A DNA stretch of 64,000 bases from Nautilus pompilius. Its lineage: Eukaryota > Mollusca > Cephalopoda > Nautilida > Nautilidae. Positions 22,401-36,800 of this stretch are shown piece by piece. How positions within the stretch are numbered: position 1 is the stretch's first letter; the number at the start of each line of letters is the position of its first letter. A program made the translations under genes and the position numbers. The stretch covers positions 1-64,000 of the forward strand of contig JACATO010000058.1 of assembly GCA_018389105.1 (NCBI GenBank). Direction: 5' to 3'. The notes under the pieces were generated by a model. The model was not told the origin of the DNA, did no database searches, and saw only the letters and a program-made list of their open reading frames with translations.

Positions 22401-24867
22401 AAGGTGGATGTCACATACCCCTTCCCAACAGCCTAAATAAATCTGACTGTCAACTACATTTGATGCATAATCCAAGGATGAAAAAATATCCACTGCATAA
22501 ATCTAAAACAGATGACAACATCCTATTGATCAAGAGTCTCTATAAGCCACGCTCTGTTCCTTGATAAATTGGATGACATCTCTAGAGAGAGAGAACATTC
22601 TAGGCAATCTTTCCTAGTTTTCTTTTAAAACAAACAGATAAAGATTGTTCAAACTGTTGATAACAATTTTCACATTTTGCTATTTTCTTCTTGACTTTAA
22701 AAAATAAGAGAGACTTAAAAAAAAAAATTCCCAGACTATTTCTCAATTAACTTTCTTACAAATGTCACAATATGGACATCTCATATGATATACCTACTTT
22801 TTACAAATGAAACCTGAACTGCTGGAACAGATGGGGGAAGAGGATTTTCCATACTCTTCATTAACATAACTGACTTTAATCTCCATTTTTAATTTCAGTT
22901 CTATGATTTAGTCAACTTTATTCATGATACACAATAAATTTCATCAGACTATCACAAAAGTCCCCCCATGTTTATGCAATTTTCTAAGGGTTTTTTTTTT
23001 AAAATAAACTATCTCACTAAGTAGCAAAGCTGTATCAGATCATGAGGGTATACTACCTTTTAAAACAGATTCATGTGTGATTACAACACTGATATAAACA
23101 GTTTATGTCCAATTGGATAAATAAGCTGTAAAGAATTACAGACACTTTTTAAAGCCTTGCCTGCCTATTTACAATAACACCAGTACCAGATGGGAATTAA
23201 CTTTATTTATATACAATGTGGCTCTGATAAAATAGTGGTTATAACCTTCTGGCAGTCTCCAAAGCTGAAAGCAAATGCCCTGCTTCAAGGTCAGAGTTAT
23301 ACAATATACTTGATTAATTACACATCAAAACATTTCTATCTTTTGAGTATGCTGCATATAACAAACTTCAAACTAAATGCAATTAAAGAAATTAATTCAC
23401 CTAGATGACTAATAAACTAATTTCTGTAACTGCACAAGAGTTTTCCATGTTAAATTTTTTATCATGATTTATCTGTCTCCTTAAAGTTGCAACCTGACAA
23501 TTTTCTAAAGTCTGAAATTGTTGAAGTTGTAACTAAATGCTTCAAAAATTTGTGCATCAGGACTAGCTTGTAATAATTTTAAATGGTGAAAACAATTTCC
23601 CAGTTTTAATTTTTTAATACTAAAATCAAATATAAATCATTACCAAAAACAGCACAAAAAAGTTGAAGAATATTATGTCACTTTTAGACTAAAGTTTCAA
23701 AGCATAAAAATTCTGAAGTTCTTCTGGCCCCAATTTATTAAGTTGATAAAATCTTGTGTACATATTCAAAAATTACGAATTTGTAAATTTTTACAAAATA
23801 AACTGTGGCATTTATATAAGAATTTGTCAACATATCTTGCATTACTGGTGCATACTAGGTTTTACAACCAAGAAAATCACTTGCCTAAAAAAATATAACC
23901 AGAATGCCAACAATTACAGAAAGTGCATAAGAAAACTGATGCAAAACATCTTTTAGGAACCAGTAATGGAATGCTGACAATGAGTTAGTCATAGCTAAGG
24001 TTGAACAACTTGTAACCTACAGCAGTTTTCCTTCTCACAAAGGCCAACTTTTGTATGTCGCAGCAAGTCAACCCAGGTTTAAAGTTATACGTTGTTTCAG
24101 GATGTCAACAACACGCACTTTCTTAACTTGCTAAGTGTTAATGTTTGAAAATATATACCAAGTATATTTATAAAAAACAAACACACAAACAACATCCACA
24201 CTATTATGACAGCTTTACCTCCTATAGGAGTGTAATGAAAAAAGAAAATAAGTTACCAAGGAAACGTTCAGTATCATCATTTTCACAAAAATTCAAACTC
24301 TATCATGAAAGATCAGGTGAACACAGCAAGGCACTAGAATGTGACACAACCTTATAGAAACAATTATAAACTTTCATGGTGGGTGAAGGAACATGATGCA
24401 GAGAATCAGAAAGAAAACACTGGTGGTAAACTAGTTCTTTATCCAAGTAATAGTATTGTCTCTGTTTTTAACATGCAAACGCTAAAGATTTTAGGAAAAA
24501 AGGTGATAATAGAAGAGTTTCTTGACAAAAAACAACAACAACAGAGTGATTGTTAATTCCTATACATTGGCTAAGCTATTTACAATGATGGCATGCCACA
24601 TATCTATGTGAGATGATTTATGATGTTATGCCAAACCGCTCTGCAGAATGACAATAAAAAGTTATTTGTACAGCACATGTTCAAGCTGAAAACTCAATCA
24701 ATACTTTAAGAAAACAACCAGATTTTAAGATATATCATCCTTTTTCCAACCAGCCAACAGCAGCTATCATCAGATCTTTTTCTTTTCATCAGTTACTTCT
24801 CTTGTGCAGTACTGTGAACATCAAGTGTTTTTTTCATGTCCCTGCCCAGCAAGTGAAGTTTCTGACA
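19426..24867 (-). other. 3' flank of the DOCK gene (UTR plus intergenic)
   Basis: The sequence is AT-rich without coding exons on either strand. Because the DOCK stop codon is at 24868-24870 on the minus strand, its 3' UTR extends into the right part of this interval. Several TTTATT hexamers (AATAAA in reverse) occur, for example near 23736 and 23200, and none stands out as the cleavage signal. The polyadenylation regions of the two convergent genes must lie between 14.0 and 24.9 kb. Confidence 0.45.
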
Positions 24868-27800
24868 TTATCGATGCAGAGGGGGTTTCCTGGGAACTGG
24901 AGGCAGATTGTCTTCTTCTTCCTCCACAGGTACTGGTGGAGGCGGCTGAAAGCAGTTAATAAAACATTAGCATCTAGCCAGACAGAAAGGCTATTAGTGA
25001 CATCAGAATTTTGACAATGTTTTCTCCAGCCAAAAGCTTGTTTAAAACTGATTTTTTTCCCTCATTGTGTGTGGTTCTGTTTTGGTGTAAAAGTGTTTTT
25101 AATGTACGTAATTTATTTTAAAGTAACATTTATTCTTTTGCTGCTTTTGGTTCATTGCTAGCCACGCACAATCTACATCCAAGAACAGTTATGCTTAGGG
25201 AACCATCCTGATAATGGTAACAAACTACAAAAAAAGTCCTAGATACAGAGTTAATATTTAACAGGATGAGAAAACCCAGTAATTCTTCATTGGTGATAAC
25301 AACTCATAAAACAAAAAGTACAATAAAAATAAAATAATACGTTGCATTAATGTTATAGTAAAGAGCACCAAAAATTGAACATACTAAATTATAACAATCC
25401 TTTCTCTAAAAATCTACTCTGTTATGACATTTAATAAGTACAGGATTACTGCATACTTGCCAACTTTCAAAAATTTTCATGGAGAAGACTGGCAATCCGA
25501 GTTGTGAAGTGCTCGAAAATGTAAACAAAGAACAAAGAAAACGTAAACACTCATGATTATCTGTCTCTAAATTTCCATATGGCCACAATTGTCAAATGCA
25601 ATCAGTCATGCTCTGACTCATGTTCAAGTGTTAATTCTTTATTGTAGGTAACACAGGCTGACTTTGCTGTTTTCAAAGTTGTCCTACTTGGTTTGTAGGC
25701 ATGACAGTCCTCTGTCCTTGCATTTACATGTCAACAACACATCCATGGTTGGATTGTCAAGAAGAGACCTGTGATGCAACTGGGAGTGTCTGCTGTGGGA
25801 GACAAGCCTGCGGAGTGGCAGGTGGCTATAGGGTCAAATGGCGGACAATGATAGCGTGAGCCATACACAACGGGTTTGCTGATTTCTGATTGGTCAAAAT
25901 ATGAAACTTGCAAAATTTTGACAATGGGTGACGAAAAATCGGGTTGTTTTCACATTTTATAGGTAGGGTGGGAGATTGATTAAAAATCAGGAGAGTTGGC
26001 AAGTATGTTATTGTCATCTTATTTCAATAAAGCAAAAATCAGATTAAAGCACTATTGTTCATATCTTAATAGTTTTAGAAACAAGAAGAATTAAAGTCTT
26101 TTTTTGTCAATTTTTAAATTTTGGTAGAAAATAGGTTCGTCATACAGAGCAATATCACCACCAGGAATACCCCAGATAATCAGGTTACAATGTCCACTAG
26201 ACTTAATAAAGGCCAACAGATTTGAGACCAAAAAAAAAAAGAAAGGAAAGAAAGAAAGAAATCCGGACATCTCTTGAGCACACCAAACAACTTGCTAATC
26301 CATTGAGCCAGTCCCTCCTGATACCTAAGCAGAAAACTCATTTTGTTTTTACCTTCCAGTGTTTTAAATTAGGTCTAAAACTCTTTTGCTCAAATCACTT
26401 AGTTTTTTGTTCCTTCATTTTCTCCCAGCTTCACAGATAAAAGAAATTGGGTCTCGATTTTTTCCAGTTGCTAATCAACTCTCTCAATAAAGAGACCATC
26501 CCTCCTCAAAACTCGTATTTGTTTAACTAACTTCAGGCTCCTCACCTTAAGAAATTGAGAATTCTTTGGAGAAAATAGCATTAGAGCTTCCTGCCCTTTG
26601 GACTCGCATTTAGTGAGCAGTATACAGAAAACCAGTCAGTCTCACAGGTCAGTTACTCTTAACTGCAGATTACTTTAACCCTACTTATACCACAAGGTCA
26701 GCCTAGAAGCACAATTGGTGTGTGTGTGTTAAACTGGACATATATTTAGCCAACACAATTGTAATGCAAAGCAGGTAGGGTTGGAGTGATACAGATTTGT
26801 TGTTACAAAGGATTATATTAGAGAGGAAGGTACTGTATGTCACAGCCCCACTAGGGCTTTAACAGATATGGAAGATAGTAGGGTGCAAATGTAACCCAGG
26901 TGGTATATTTTTTGTCACTTTGAAGCACCTACACAAGAATTAAATCTAAAACCATACTGATAGACTAGCATCCTTGCAGATACCAAAATAATTATTTGAC
27001 ATTTGTGCGTGTATAATATGAATTTTATTTACAGTAAAGTCTGTGGCTCTAATGAGGAGATATCCTGCAAAAACTAGACAAACTCTGCCCATTAAAAAAA
27101 GAATTAAAAATTTCATTCTTTAATAATATTACGTTAGACAGAGATATGGTGAAAGAGCAACTGTAAACTAAATGTGTGAACCCAAGTCTGATAATGAAAA
27201 ACAAAACAGAAGTCATCTTCTGATAACTCATGCAGGCAAATGAAGGATGTTCATAAACCAAAACTAAAATCATAAATGGCCCAGTTTGTGTGTAGTGTGC
27301 TAGGTCAACTACAGAGCTGCAGGCTCAATGCAAGTCCCATCCCTACATGACAGTGACAACAAAACATCCAGGGAATTAAAACAGAACTAAATGTTACAAA
27401 CAGTTGCAGCAGCAGATAAAAACAACAAACAACAAAAACAAACAATGATCTATAACTGTTATACAGTAAACTAAAATAGTTACATGATTTTGTTAGTGTT
27501 TAAAATTAAAGATAAGCAAAATTTACTACACTAATCATCTCACTTAATTGCATACTGTTTTTTTTTTTTTTATTTTTAAATTTGTATATATTCACTTTAG
27601 TGTAGTAAATCCAAAAGAAATGCATGACATAAATTGTGATTCCTTATAACTCAAGAGCCTGGTTAATCAATTATTATTTTCTGCTAAACAGACTACGCAA
27701 TTAAGTAGAATCCACCGATTATATCCAAGCTAAAGCAAACAGCCCTGTTTCATAAGCTTGTGTTTCATGAAATAGCAAACAAATTGATGTTATCACTATG

Positions 27801-30800
27801 TCCATGCAGCAGGCCACTGCTACAGTATATTCACCAAGCAAACAGTCATTTTACACAATTGCTGCCACATTCTGTTACATATACATACTAACATATGTCC
27901 GATAATCTTCTTGGCACACTGAAAACAACAACTGCACATTTTAATAAAATAAAAAAAAAATTACTTGTCTTTCCTTCCCTATTCTTACTCTCAAAAATAT
28001 ATGAAGAATATATTGAGAACACGCAGTAGCTGTCACCATTTATTGTGTATTTACACATTTTCTCCCTTATAACAGCATACAACTGAGCAGCGTCATTGAG
28101 GAGGAAAACTACAGGAGTCCTCTTAGCCAGCCCATTTCAGCAATTTGTGATTCTAAATATAGTAAATGGTGTTTTGTTCATATTTCTCTAGATGTTTGGT
28201 TCTTTTCACTAACTGTGAATCAAAATATATAGTAAAATGAAAGAAAAATTGCATGTTAAACTTCATTTTTATTTCATTTACACCTATATATGTAATGCAA
28301 TGTAATGTCAGTTGTCAATCATCTCTTTTTAGATTCATTTAAATTATGTCTAGACTATATATTAAAACTATAATAATAAATCTTTAATTGTTTATTAAAA
28401 TAAAAAATGTAGGTAAGTTATCTTTATACTATTTTCATTTTAAACAATTTCCATATAGACAGCAGAAATATGAACAACTTTTTTCTATATCTGTTGGACA
28501 AATTGATAGCCGTGAGCAGTACTAGAAATGAAAGGGCCATCTGCTTGACTCCCAATAATTGACATCCAGTCATCATCATTTCTGCAAGCCCGCCAAAGAA
28601 AGTAATTGATTATTTGTCACAAAAATAAAACAATTTTTGAAAAAATAAACCAAATAAAAAATTTAGTTTTTATTCAATTGTGTGTAGGATATGAAACCCA
28701 AACAATGGTTACTATCAATGGCACAGATCTGAGATGTATTTTGGGTGCAAAAATGTCCAACTGGGTAAATTTCACCACCACAACCAAAGATGAAGACATG
28801 CAACTAACATGTACATATTAAAGGAGAACAGGAGCCCAAATATATACTTTTGCCCCAGCCCTTAATGCAGACCCTGAATTCATCCTCTTCTCCCCTCAGC
28901 ATCTGCTTTTGAAAATAGTGAGATAGTTAGAACTTCCCAATCTTATTATTAGCAGTAATACAACTGTTTTGGATCTATCCATCATCCATTTTCATGGTTT
29001 ATTTCTGAGGACAGTTTTCGTAGGTAATCAGTCCTGCTATTTTCACAGTGGATGTTTCGATTTTTGGATGTGGTGATTTGACCCAACAAAAAGCTTGGCA
29101 AAAGTCACATATCTGAGACCAACTCAAGTCACTCGAACACTTAAAAAAAAAAAAAAAACAAAAAAAAAAACATCCACTGCAAAAGGTCCTGGGCATTGTT
29201 CAAAAGAAGAGCTCCAATCAACCCAAGAACATTATTTTCTCACTGACACTTTTTCAATTTTAACACAGTGTTTGTCCTGTATAAATATATTACATTTTTT
29301 CAGGTGTAAAACTGAACCATCACAATAGTTTCTCAGCCATAACCCTGGAACAAAACAAGCCTCTCATCAAATGAAATCAACACTATATATATATATACTT
29401 TGAGCTTTCTCTAATCAGCTCTCTAATCAGCAACATCTTTTGCACAAGGAAACTTCTAAATCTGAGCCAAAAGCTCTAAAGCCAGAGGGTGTTTCGGAAA
29501 GTAAAAAAAAATCCATAAATAAAATGAGTGGCATTCTTTACATAGTTCTCCTATTTTGCAACATGTATAGTCCAACAACCCACAAGTTTCTTGGCACTTT
29601 CCTGGAAGCTGCTCTTTGGTTGCTGGGTAAGTCACAAATGCATTCATTGCCTGTTGGATCTCATGATCACTGGTGGCAAATCTTTGAGGAGTTCAAAGAG
29701 GTAAACATTTGACTGTAGAGAGAATATGGTCAATGACTGCCCAAGCACTGTGTGGTCTCACACTGTTGTGCTGCACAGAACACCTTGTGTCAGTCTTCCA
29801 TATTTTGCTTTAGGATCCAACAAGGGGGAAAAGTTTGGGTATTCATGGATAATGGCACAGATACTACCTGTACTTATGCCAAATGCATCAAAGTTCTTCA
29901 ATACTCAATTGTCAGTCATCATAGAAAACACACCAGCTAATGAGATATATAAAGAATAAAGGATTGCTATTAAAATTTCTTAAAGCTACTAACTATTGGC
30001 TAGCCATAAAATTGATACTGGCAATTGTATAGCAGGTATCACCTGAATCTCAAATAACAAATCCCAATGTCTCACGAAAGGAAAAAAAAACAAACATTAA
30101 ATTAAATAACAGGCAATGGAGATTAAAACCAAATAAATAAGATAAATTACCTTGTTTTTAGGAATATTTTTCTGTTTTGATACTCTCTGTGGAATAATGG
30201 GAATGTCACCAGCCATCATGTTAGAGTAATCTGCAAATGCTTGCTTCTCTGGGAGGGGGGGAGGTTCATCAGAAGTCTCAGAATCACTAGTTTCTGCAGT
30301 GTCCAAATACAAGAAATTTTCAAATACAATCAATGAGATTTTTATATTCTACCCATTACCTTAAAAAAAGAATTAAATAAAAGGTTTAAACATAAATTTG
30401 AAATTGACTTTAGCTTCAATTAACCAGTAACATTTTCTTTTACTACAAATTGAGTTGTGGAATGATTTCTCCCAAGTAAATAAATACTGCTTACCCCACA
30501 GGTTTATAGTCAATACTTTGATTCTGAAAGAAAATATTTGCTTGCTACCTTCAGAAATACAAGATCTGTTTCCATGTAACTATAAGTGGGCAATGTATTC
30601 CAACAAGCAGAAACACTTTTCAAATTCTATTCAACTAGTGTCAGTACACTGAGAGCTTGCAGATACATTAATACCATAAAAAGTCAACTAACACATGATT
30701 TGGTCTTAAAACAGAAACTGATTCAAATGATGGTTACTAAATATACACAAAGGGCAACTGATAATCCAGATATTCGACTGATAGATTAGTGAACTAAAGA

Positions 30801-33800
30801 ACCAGAGTTTGATCTCTGGTTGGGGCAACCTCAGTTTGGCATATCTTCCCTGACATGGGTTTCCTCCCACATCTAAGGAGCTCTAGTATAGATTTCTCTG
30901 AGCACATATTCCTCACTCATTACAGATTTGCTGTTTCAGTAATAACAGCTCCACCAAGGGGTTATCACGCAAGAAACTCATGCGCAATGTGTAGTATTAT
31001 AGAACAGCAGCAGCAATACAGAGTGAAAGACATGACAACTAAATAAACACACAAGTTTGAAAGAACAATTATTCATTCTGGAACCATAAATACCACTTTA
31101 AAAATATGAGTTAATACATTTTGATTTAACCCTTTGCCTTATGGAAAGCAGAAGAGCACATTGTGTGAATAAGATCAGCAACCCTGGCACAAAATCAAGC
31201 GAGTTTATGAGAACACTTTTGTAAGGATCATTTAAAAATCATGCATGTCCACCGAATGGCCAGCAGCTTTCATAAAAATACTGCCCTATTTGGATAGATG
31301 ATGAATGGCATAAACTAGCAAAGCTACACAGTTCCTTTGCAGACCATCAGCTGTGACCATCCATGGCCTGAATTGTTCCTTTCAGACAAGCAGTCATATT
31401 TTCTCATGGCTTGCAAGCAGTTAATTTAAAATTCCTGTACTGGATGGTGCCACATCCATCCATCCATACCCATTGTGTAAGAATTGTGAAAATGTATTTT
31501 AAAAAATTACAATGCTCCAAAGCAGGAGTAGCCTCTGCATTGCCCATTGTAGTTGAAGACTAAAATGCACTGGTAAGAATGGTTTGTCATTGCTTTTCCA
31601 TTGTACCTATGTTATGGAAATAATGTTGAATGGTTCTTGTGGATACTGCACATTCTGTCACATCTGTAGCTTACTGATGAGGCTCAGGTTTCCCACTCCT
31701 CTTCACAGCAAGAAGGATGAACATAAATGGCTAGCTTATGGCTTTCCTTAAAATGGACAATCAGCCTGTTAACTACTACTACTACTACTACTACTTCGAT
31801 CACTCATTTCATATGAGTGGGATGCGTTGCACCATCGTTATGTGCACTCTGGCCCAGTGCATCTGTCTTCAGCAGTGATTTATTCTTCTGACTTTTCCTT
31901 GTCATAGGAAACTTGCCTCTCATTGCTCTAGAGTGTCCCCTGCCCTTGGTTCCTTTGTCTGAGTGCCTACACAGGCCACTCCCCAGCAGAAACTGGACCA
32001 ATGGCAGTAAAGTACCTTGCTCAAGGGTCACAACAATGTGCCAGCAGCGGGAATTGAACCCAGGACCCTTAGGTCCTGAAGCCAACACTCACCACTGAGC
32101 CACATTGCCTGGCAGCCTGTTAATAATCAACAGCAGAATATTGCCTTGGAGATTTTCCAACCTCCCGTTTTTGGCACGGCTATCTGAATACTGAGGTTTT
32201 CTTTGATTTGTACCTGTTCTTAGCTTCAGTCATGCTCTTATAAAACTATTCAGTTCTCAGGGTTTATCTATTTACTTATTTCACTCTCTCACAAATGTTA
32301 CTGAAAAAAACTAATATAAATAACAAATTTCATTCATTATAGTGTCAGATTCTTCCAAAGTTAAGCATTTTATTTCAGAATAAGGCCTATGAAATTCCTG
32401 TTCATACATAACCATAAACCAAATTAACTCCGTTAACTAATATAATTACATTGTAAATAGAATATTAACATTCAGCTTTTGTTGTGTTTCTGTGTTGATA
32501 GTTTAGAAATGTAGTTCAATCTTAGTTCCTACTTTTACTAGATAAGTGCTTTCAAGAAATTTTTAATGTTTATTTATACAAGTTTGATTGAGAGCCACAG
32601 CACATCACTGATTTTCCATTGTTTATCAAACCTTTTTTAATATCTACCATAATTCATTTGTAACAGAATAAATCTTTCTTTCTCCCTAAACCGACAAAAG
32701 AAAATCTTTCCTTCTGAGATCACACTTATAAAAATCTTCACTGAACTTTCTCTCTAACTGGCAATTCATTTGTATGAGATTTCTAAGGCAGTACCACATG
32801 CTCTGAAAATATTCAAACCAATAATTTATACAAACTTTTGTTTTTGAGAGTATTAGCTATTAGCAAAACTGATATTGATAAGTTCAAACAATTTACAAAA
32901 TATAATTTAATCTTCTGTTTTTGTATTAATGTTGAGTCACATCAATGTACAGATAAAACTAAAAATTTAGCTTCATATCCTAAAATGTAGTTTCATTTTT
33001 GCAACTTTCCACAATTTTCTCTCTAAAACATATGAAAAACACCTCAGTGAAGAGAACAGTTGACTGAAAATCCTGTAACACTTGCATGATAGTAAGGCAT
33101 ATAAATCTGTAAATTATTTGAGCTTTAAGTGAATAGAAAAAAAATTACAAATATTTTTAGTTGCTTGGTTTAAAGAAAGAGATAGCACCAACCAAGATGC
33201 CTAGATAGCAGAACAAATGCAGATGATTTAATGCTAAGAAAACTACTTATCTTACAACTGATATCAGGTAATTTTCCCTGTTCAACATACACTCTAAGTA
33301 AACGTGCTCAAGGTATTGCACTTCCTACCACTGACAAATAAACCATAAAATTAGTATTATAAGTAAACGTGCTCAAGGTATTGCACTTCAATATGCAGCT
33401 ATGTTTCCTCCCTGGAAAACCTCATGAGAGCCCTGATGGCTTCCTGTCTCCTTGGAATTACTAAAACAAATTAAAAATAAAACTTTTATTAAAAATATCC
33501 AAATTAATTTAATAACAATAATATTTACAGAATTAATGCAAAAAGCCTTAGAGTAAACAGAAAATGATAAGAAGAATGACGTAGAAAACATATTTAGTCT
33601 AGTGAAGATGATTTAAATTAACTTGTACAAGCCACCTTTTCTGTAAAGGTTAACTCTATCACATAACGATGAATACAGATTCCTTCCTGACTTTACATTG
33701 TCAGCATGATTTACATCCAAATTTCTTGCCAGACGCAAAATGTTGGATGCAGATTTAAAAAAAAAAAGTCTTCATAATAATCAGTCACCATTAAAAGAAA

Positions 33801-36800
33801 AACTCAGTTGTGATAATAGTATTTACATTAGTTATGCTGTCACAAAATTTATATTTAAGACAAACATATGAAACTAACGTAACCTTTATGGTCAATTTTA
33901 AGAGACTTTTATTTTAGTGTGGGTAATGAGTTTAGTAAACTTAGTTTCTAAGCATAATTGTGTTATGGATGTTCCAAGTTTGGGTAAAAAATGTGAAGGC
34001 TATAGGTGGGTTTCAGCAAAGTGTACTCACCAAGGTTCTTTGGCAAGCTAAGTGAAAATGAAGACAGTGAATGCTGACTGGGTAAAGACTGTTGAGTCTA
34101 TAACAAGTATGCCAATGGCCAAATATGGAAATAACCCAAACTGTCTAGCATTTAAAGACATCTTCAATGTAAGTCACAATTTTAGTAATTACCTGCAGCA
34201 GGATTGGAGTTGTTGGAGCACAGACTAGATGCACTGGTGTTGAGTAAAGACATACCCTGGTCAGGCCTCAGCTGGCTACTCTGTGGTCTGCTATGCCGTC
34301 TCTCATTGTCTGGCCGAAGTGGGCGTTTTGGAGTTAACTGGAACGGAGATTTAACTTTAGTTCCCTATCTTTTTTTCATTTCTTTCCTTTTCCAGAATTG
34401 CTGATGTTCTAACAAAGTCTTTTCATCTCTCTCTCAAAAAAAAAGAAGATAAATTTAATTAATGAAGCCACACGAATCATGTCAGTCTTACTTATTTAGA
34501 GTAAATTCAGCTCGACTAAAAAGCAAACCAAAAAAACTCTTCTTCCACATAAAATTGAATTCGCTACACAAATATGCACAATTTACCAAGTCTGCCACTA
34601 TCAGTTCTGGTTTATTATTTCTAGGCAGGATAGATGATTAATTTTTAACTAATTTAATTCTGGGGTGGATTCACTATTTTGAAAAGCAGGGGGATCAATG
34701 ACTGGATTTTGGTTTCCTTTGGTGCTACACCATCTTTAATTATGTTGACTGTGTAAATGCTTAAGATATCATTTAAAAAAGTATGCCAGCACAGAAAAAA
34801 GCCACCTCCCAAAATCTGCCACTGTAATTACATAACTGATAATATATAGCAACTTTAAAACCAACTTTCAGGATTTTTGCAAACTGATTCCATTCTTCTA
34901 GTGAGTAAGGTCAGTTGTAGGTGAAAGTTTCTTATCTCATCAATTCCCAACCTGAAAGTCTGGAGGTTCTTAGCAGATCCTATGGAAGACAGTGTCCTTA
35001 ACTCATACAAAGTCTACTCGTATAAGGTTAGCTGTATTCTGTAATCTGTTTTCAGAAGCTGCCTACTTTTGCAGTTTCAAATAAGAAATACCTGTCTGCA
35101 ATTTAAAAAATTATAATTAGAAAAAAAAATTGTAAGCAGTACTTTTTATTGTTTTAGTTTGATTCATGCTTAGTCATCAAAGATTAGTGAGCAAATGACA
35201 TCCATGCACACCGAGAAGATTACTAAAAGCACACTCAAACTGCTGTTAGTAGAGAGCATTCAACCACATTTCATCAAAGGAAGTAAAACAAAACTCAGAA
35301 AGTGACTGATTTTCAAAGTATTTTAAATATAAATGCATTAAAAAACTAAGTAGGTAATTTAAATTTAGTAATTTACAAGATTTTCACAAATTTTTCATAT
35401 AAAATTCTAAAAAGAAACCAAAAAAAAAAATAATGTACGTTTTCCCTGTGGTAAATATAAATACTAGATAAACTCCAGTGATTATCTAATCTTAACTTAA
35501 ATACTAAGAGCACAAACAACTTGTTATGAAAGGGGCCATTAGTTTACACAGTTGTTAAAGCTCGGTGAATTAGCCTGCCCTGTGCAGGATGCTAGCCTAT
35601 CACATAGTATAGACTTACTTTGCTAACTTTAAGCAGGATACTGCATTGTTTTGTATACGAGGACTTTCTCTTGGCCAAAAAATTCCTGTTTAATCTACTA
35701 TTTTAGTGTATGGGTGGGTCAACAACAATTGAAAGCAAAATCCCAGATTCTTCATTGTTGGAATGGAAATTTTTTTTTGCACAAATAGTACTCACTTCAG
35801 ACCATGGCATAGAATGGTTACATCAAGTAAATTTTTAGAGTAGGATGCACTAACAATCTATTTAAGTAGGCTAACCTATGCTGCAGGGTAGCTCACTAGT
35901 AGTCTACTGGATGGGCCCAGCTGTTTGGCATGCTTCTCCAGCATGGTTTTCCTCCTAAAAAAACGAAGAGTTCTAGTAGGGATCTTTCTGCTTGGTTTAT
36001 GAAACCAAAGCCAGCTGGTTTTCTCTGGTGGATGGGTGCTTTATGTGCCAGTATCAGTACACAAGTTTGAAGAACCTATGCTGCAGAAACAAAGGGTTCT
36101 TCATAGACCAAGTATGAAATAATCTGCCTCCACATCCTGTTGAGCTTGGCATCTCGTATTGTTCCAACAAATCTGTGAGCAAGTGCCATGGCACTTGATG
36201 GCTTCAGCAAACAAAGTAAAACCATAGACCTTTTTTCTCACTTTTAAAAGCCAGGAACTGAGTTTGATGCCACAAGATCAATCAGAATGACAACAAATAA
36301 ATACATAAATAACGGAACTCCACACAAGCAAATCTATGTTTGTGAAAAAATAAAGTAATTGAGAGAAGGGATCTTAAATTATATTTTAGGCAGCAACAAA
36401 ATAGTGCCCCTAAGGACAAGAAAAGAAACCCCACTTATTTGAGGGTCACACACTTAACAAGAACAGTTAGCATTTGAAGTTCACTTGCATCTAAAATTAG
36501 TTTGCTTTTATTTTTTAATAAGAGGATACAAGGCTTTAAATGAATTGGGGGTATCCCTGGAAATGTTTTTGATAACAAAAATACTGAATGAAGGAAAGAC
36601 TTCCACTGTATTTAACATGGACAATGGCTACTTTATTGGTCTATACTTCACAAACCTGTTCATTCAGTTCAATAATCTGTTCACCAGAGTTTCTCTGACT
36701 GCTGCCGTTACTGCTGTGGTCTGACACTTGTGATACTCGCTTCATGTTCATGATGTTCTTGATGGGATAAGTGATGCTACTGGAAGATGACAAAGTTTTG

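Larger units (their letters stand above)
24946..30150 (-). other. Last intron of the DOCK gene
   Basis: 5.2 kb, with acceptor CTTTCAG|CCG at 24946-24947 and donor AAG|GTAATT at 30149-30150. It contains the second CTTGCCAACT-type transposon (25454-26005), an A-run near 26230, and possible mariner-type debris at about 29430-29720. No further coding exon was recognised. Confidence 0.65.

Noticed and set aside
33421-33460. Including this segment as a regular DOCK exon
   Set aside because: It breaks the phase with the next exon; the direct 34193-to-30293 join is in frame and parallels known DOCK1 tails. Reported only as a cryptic exon.
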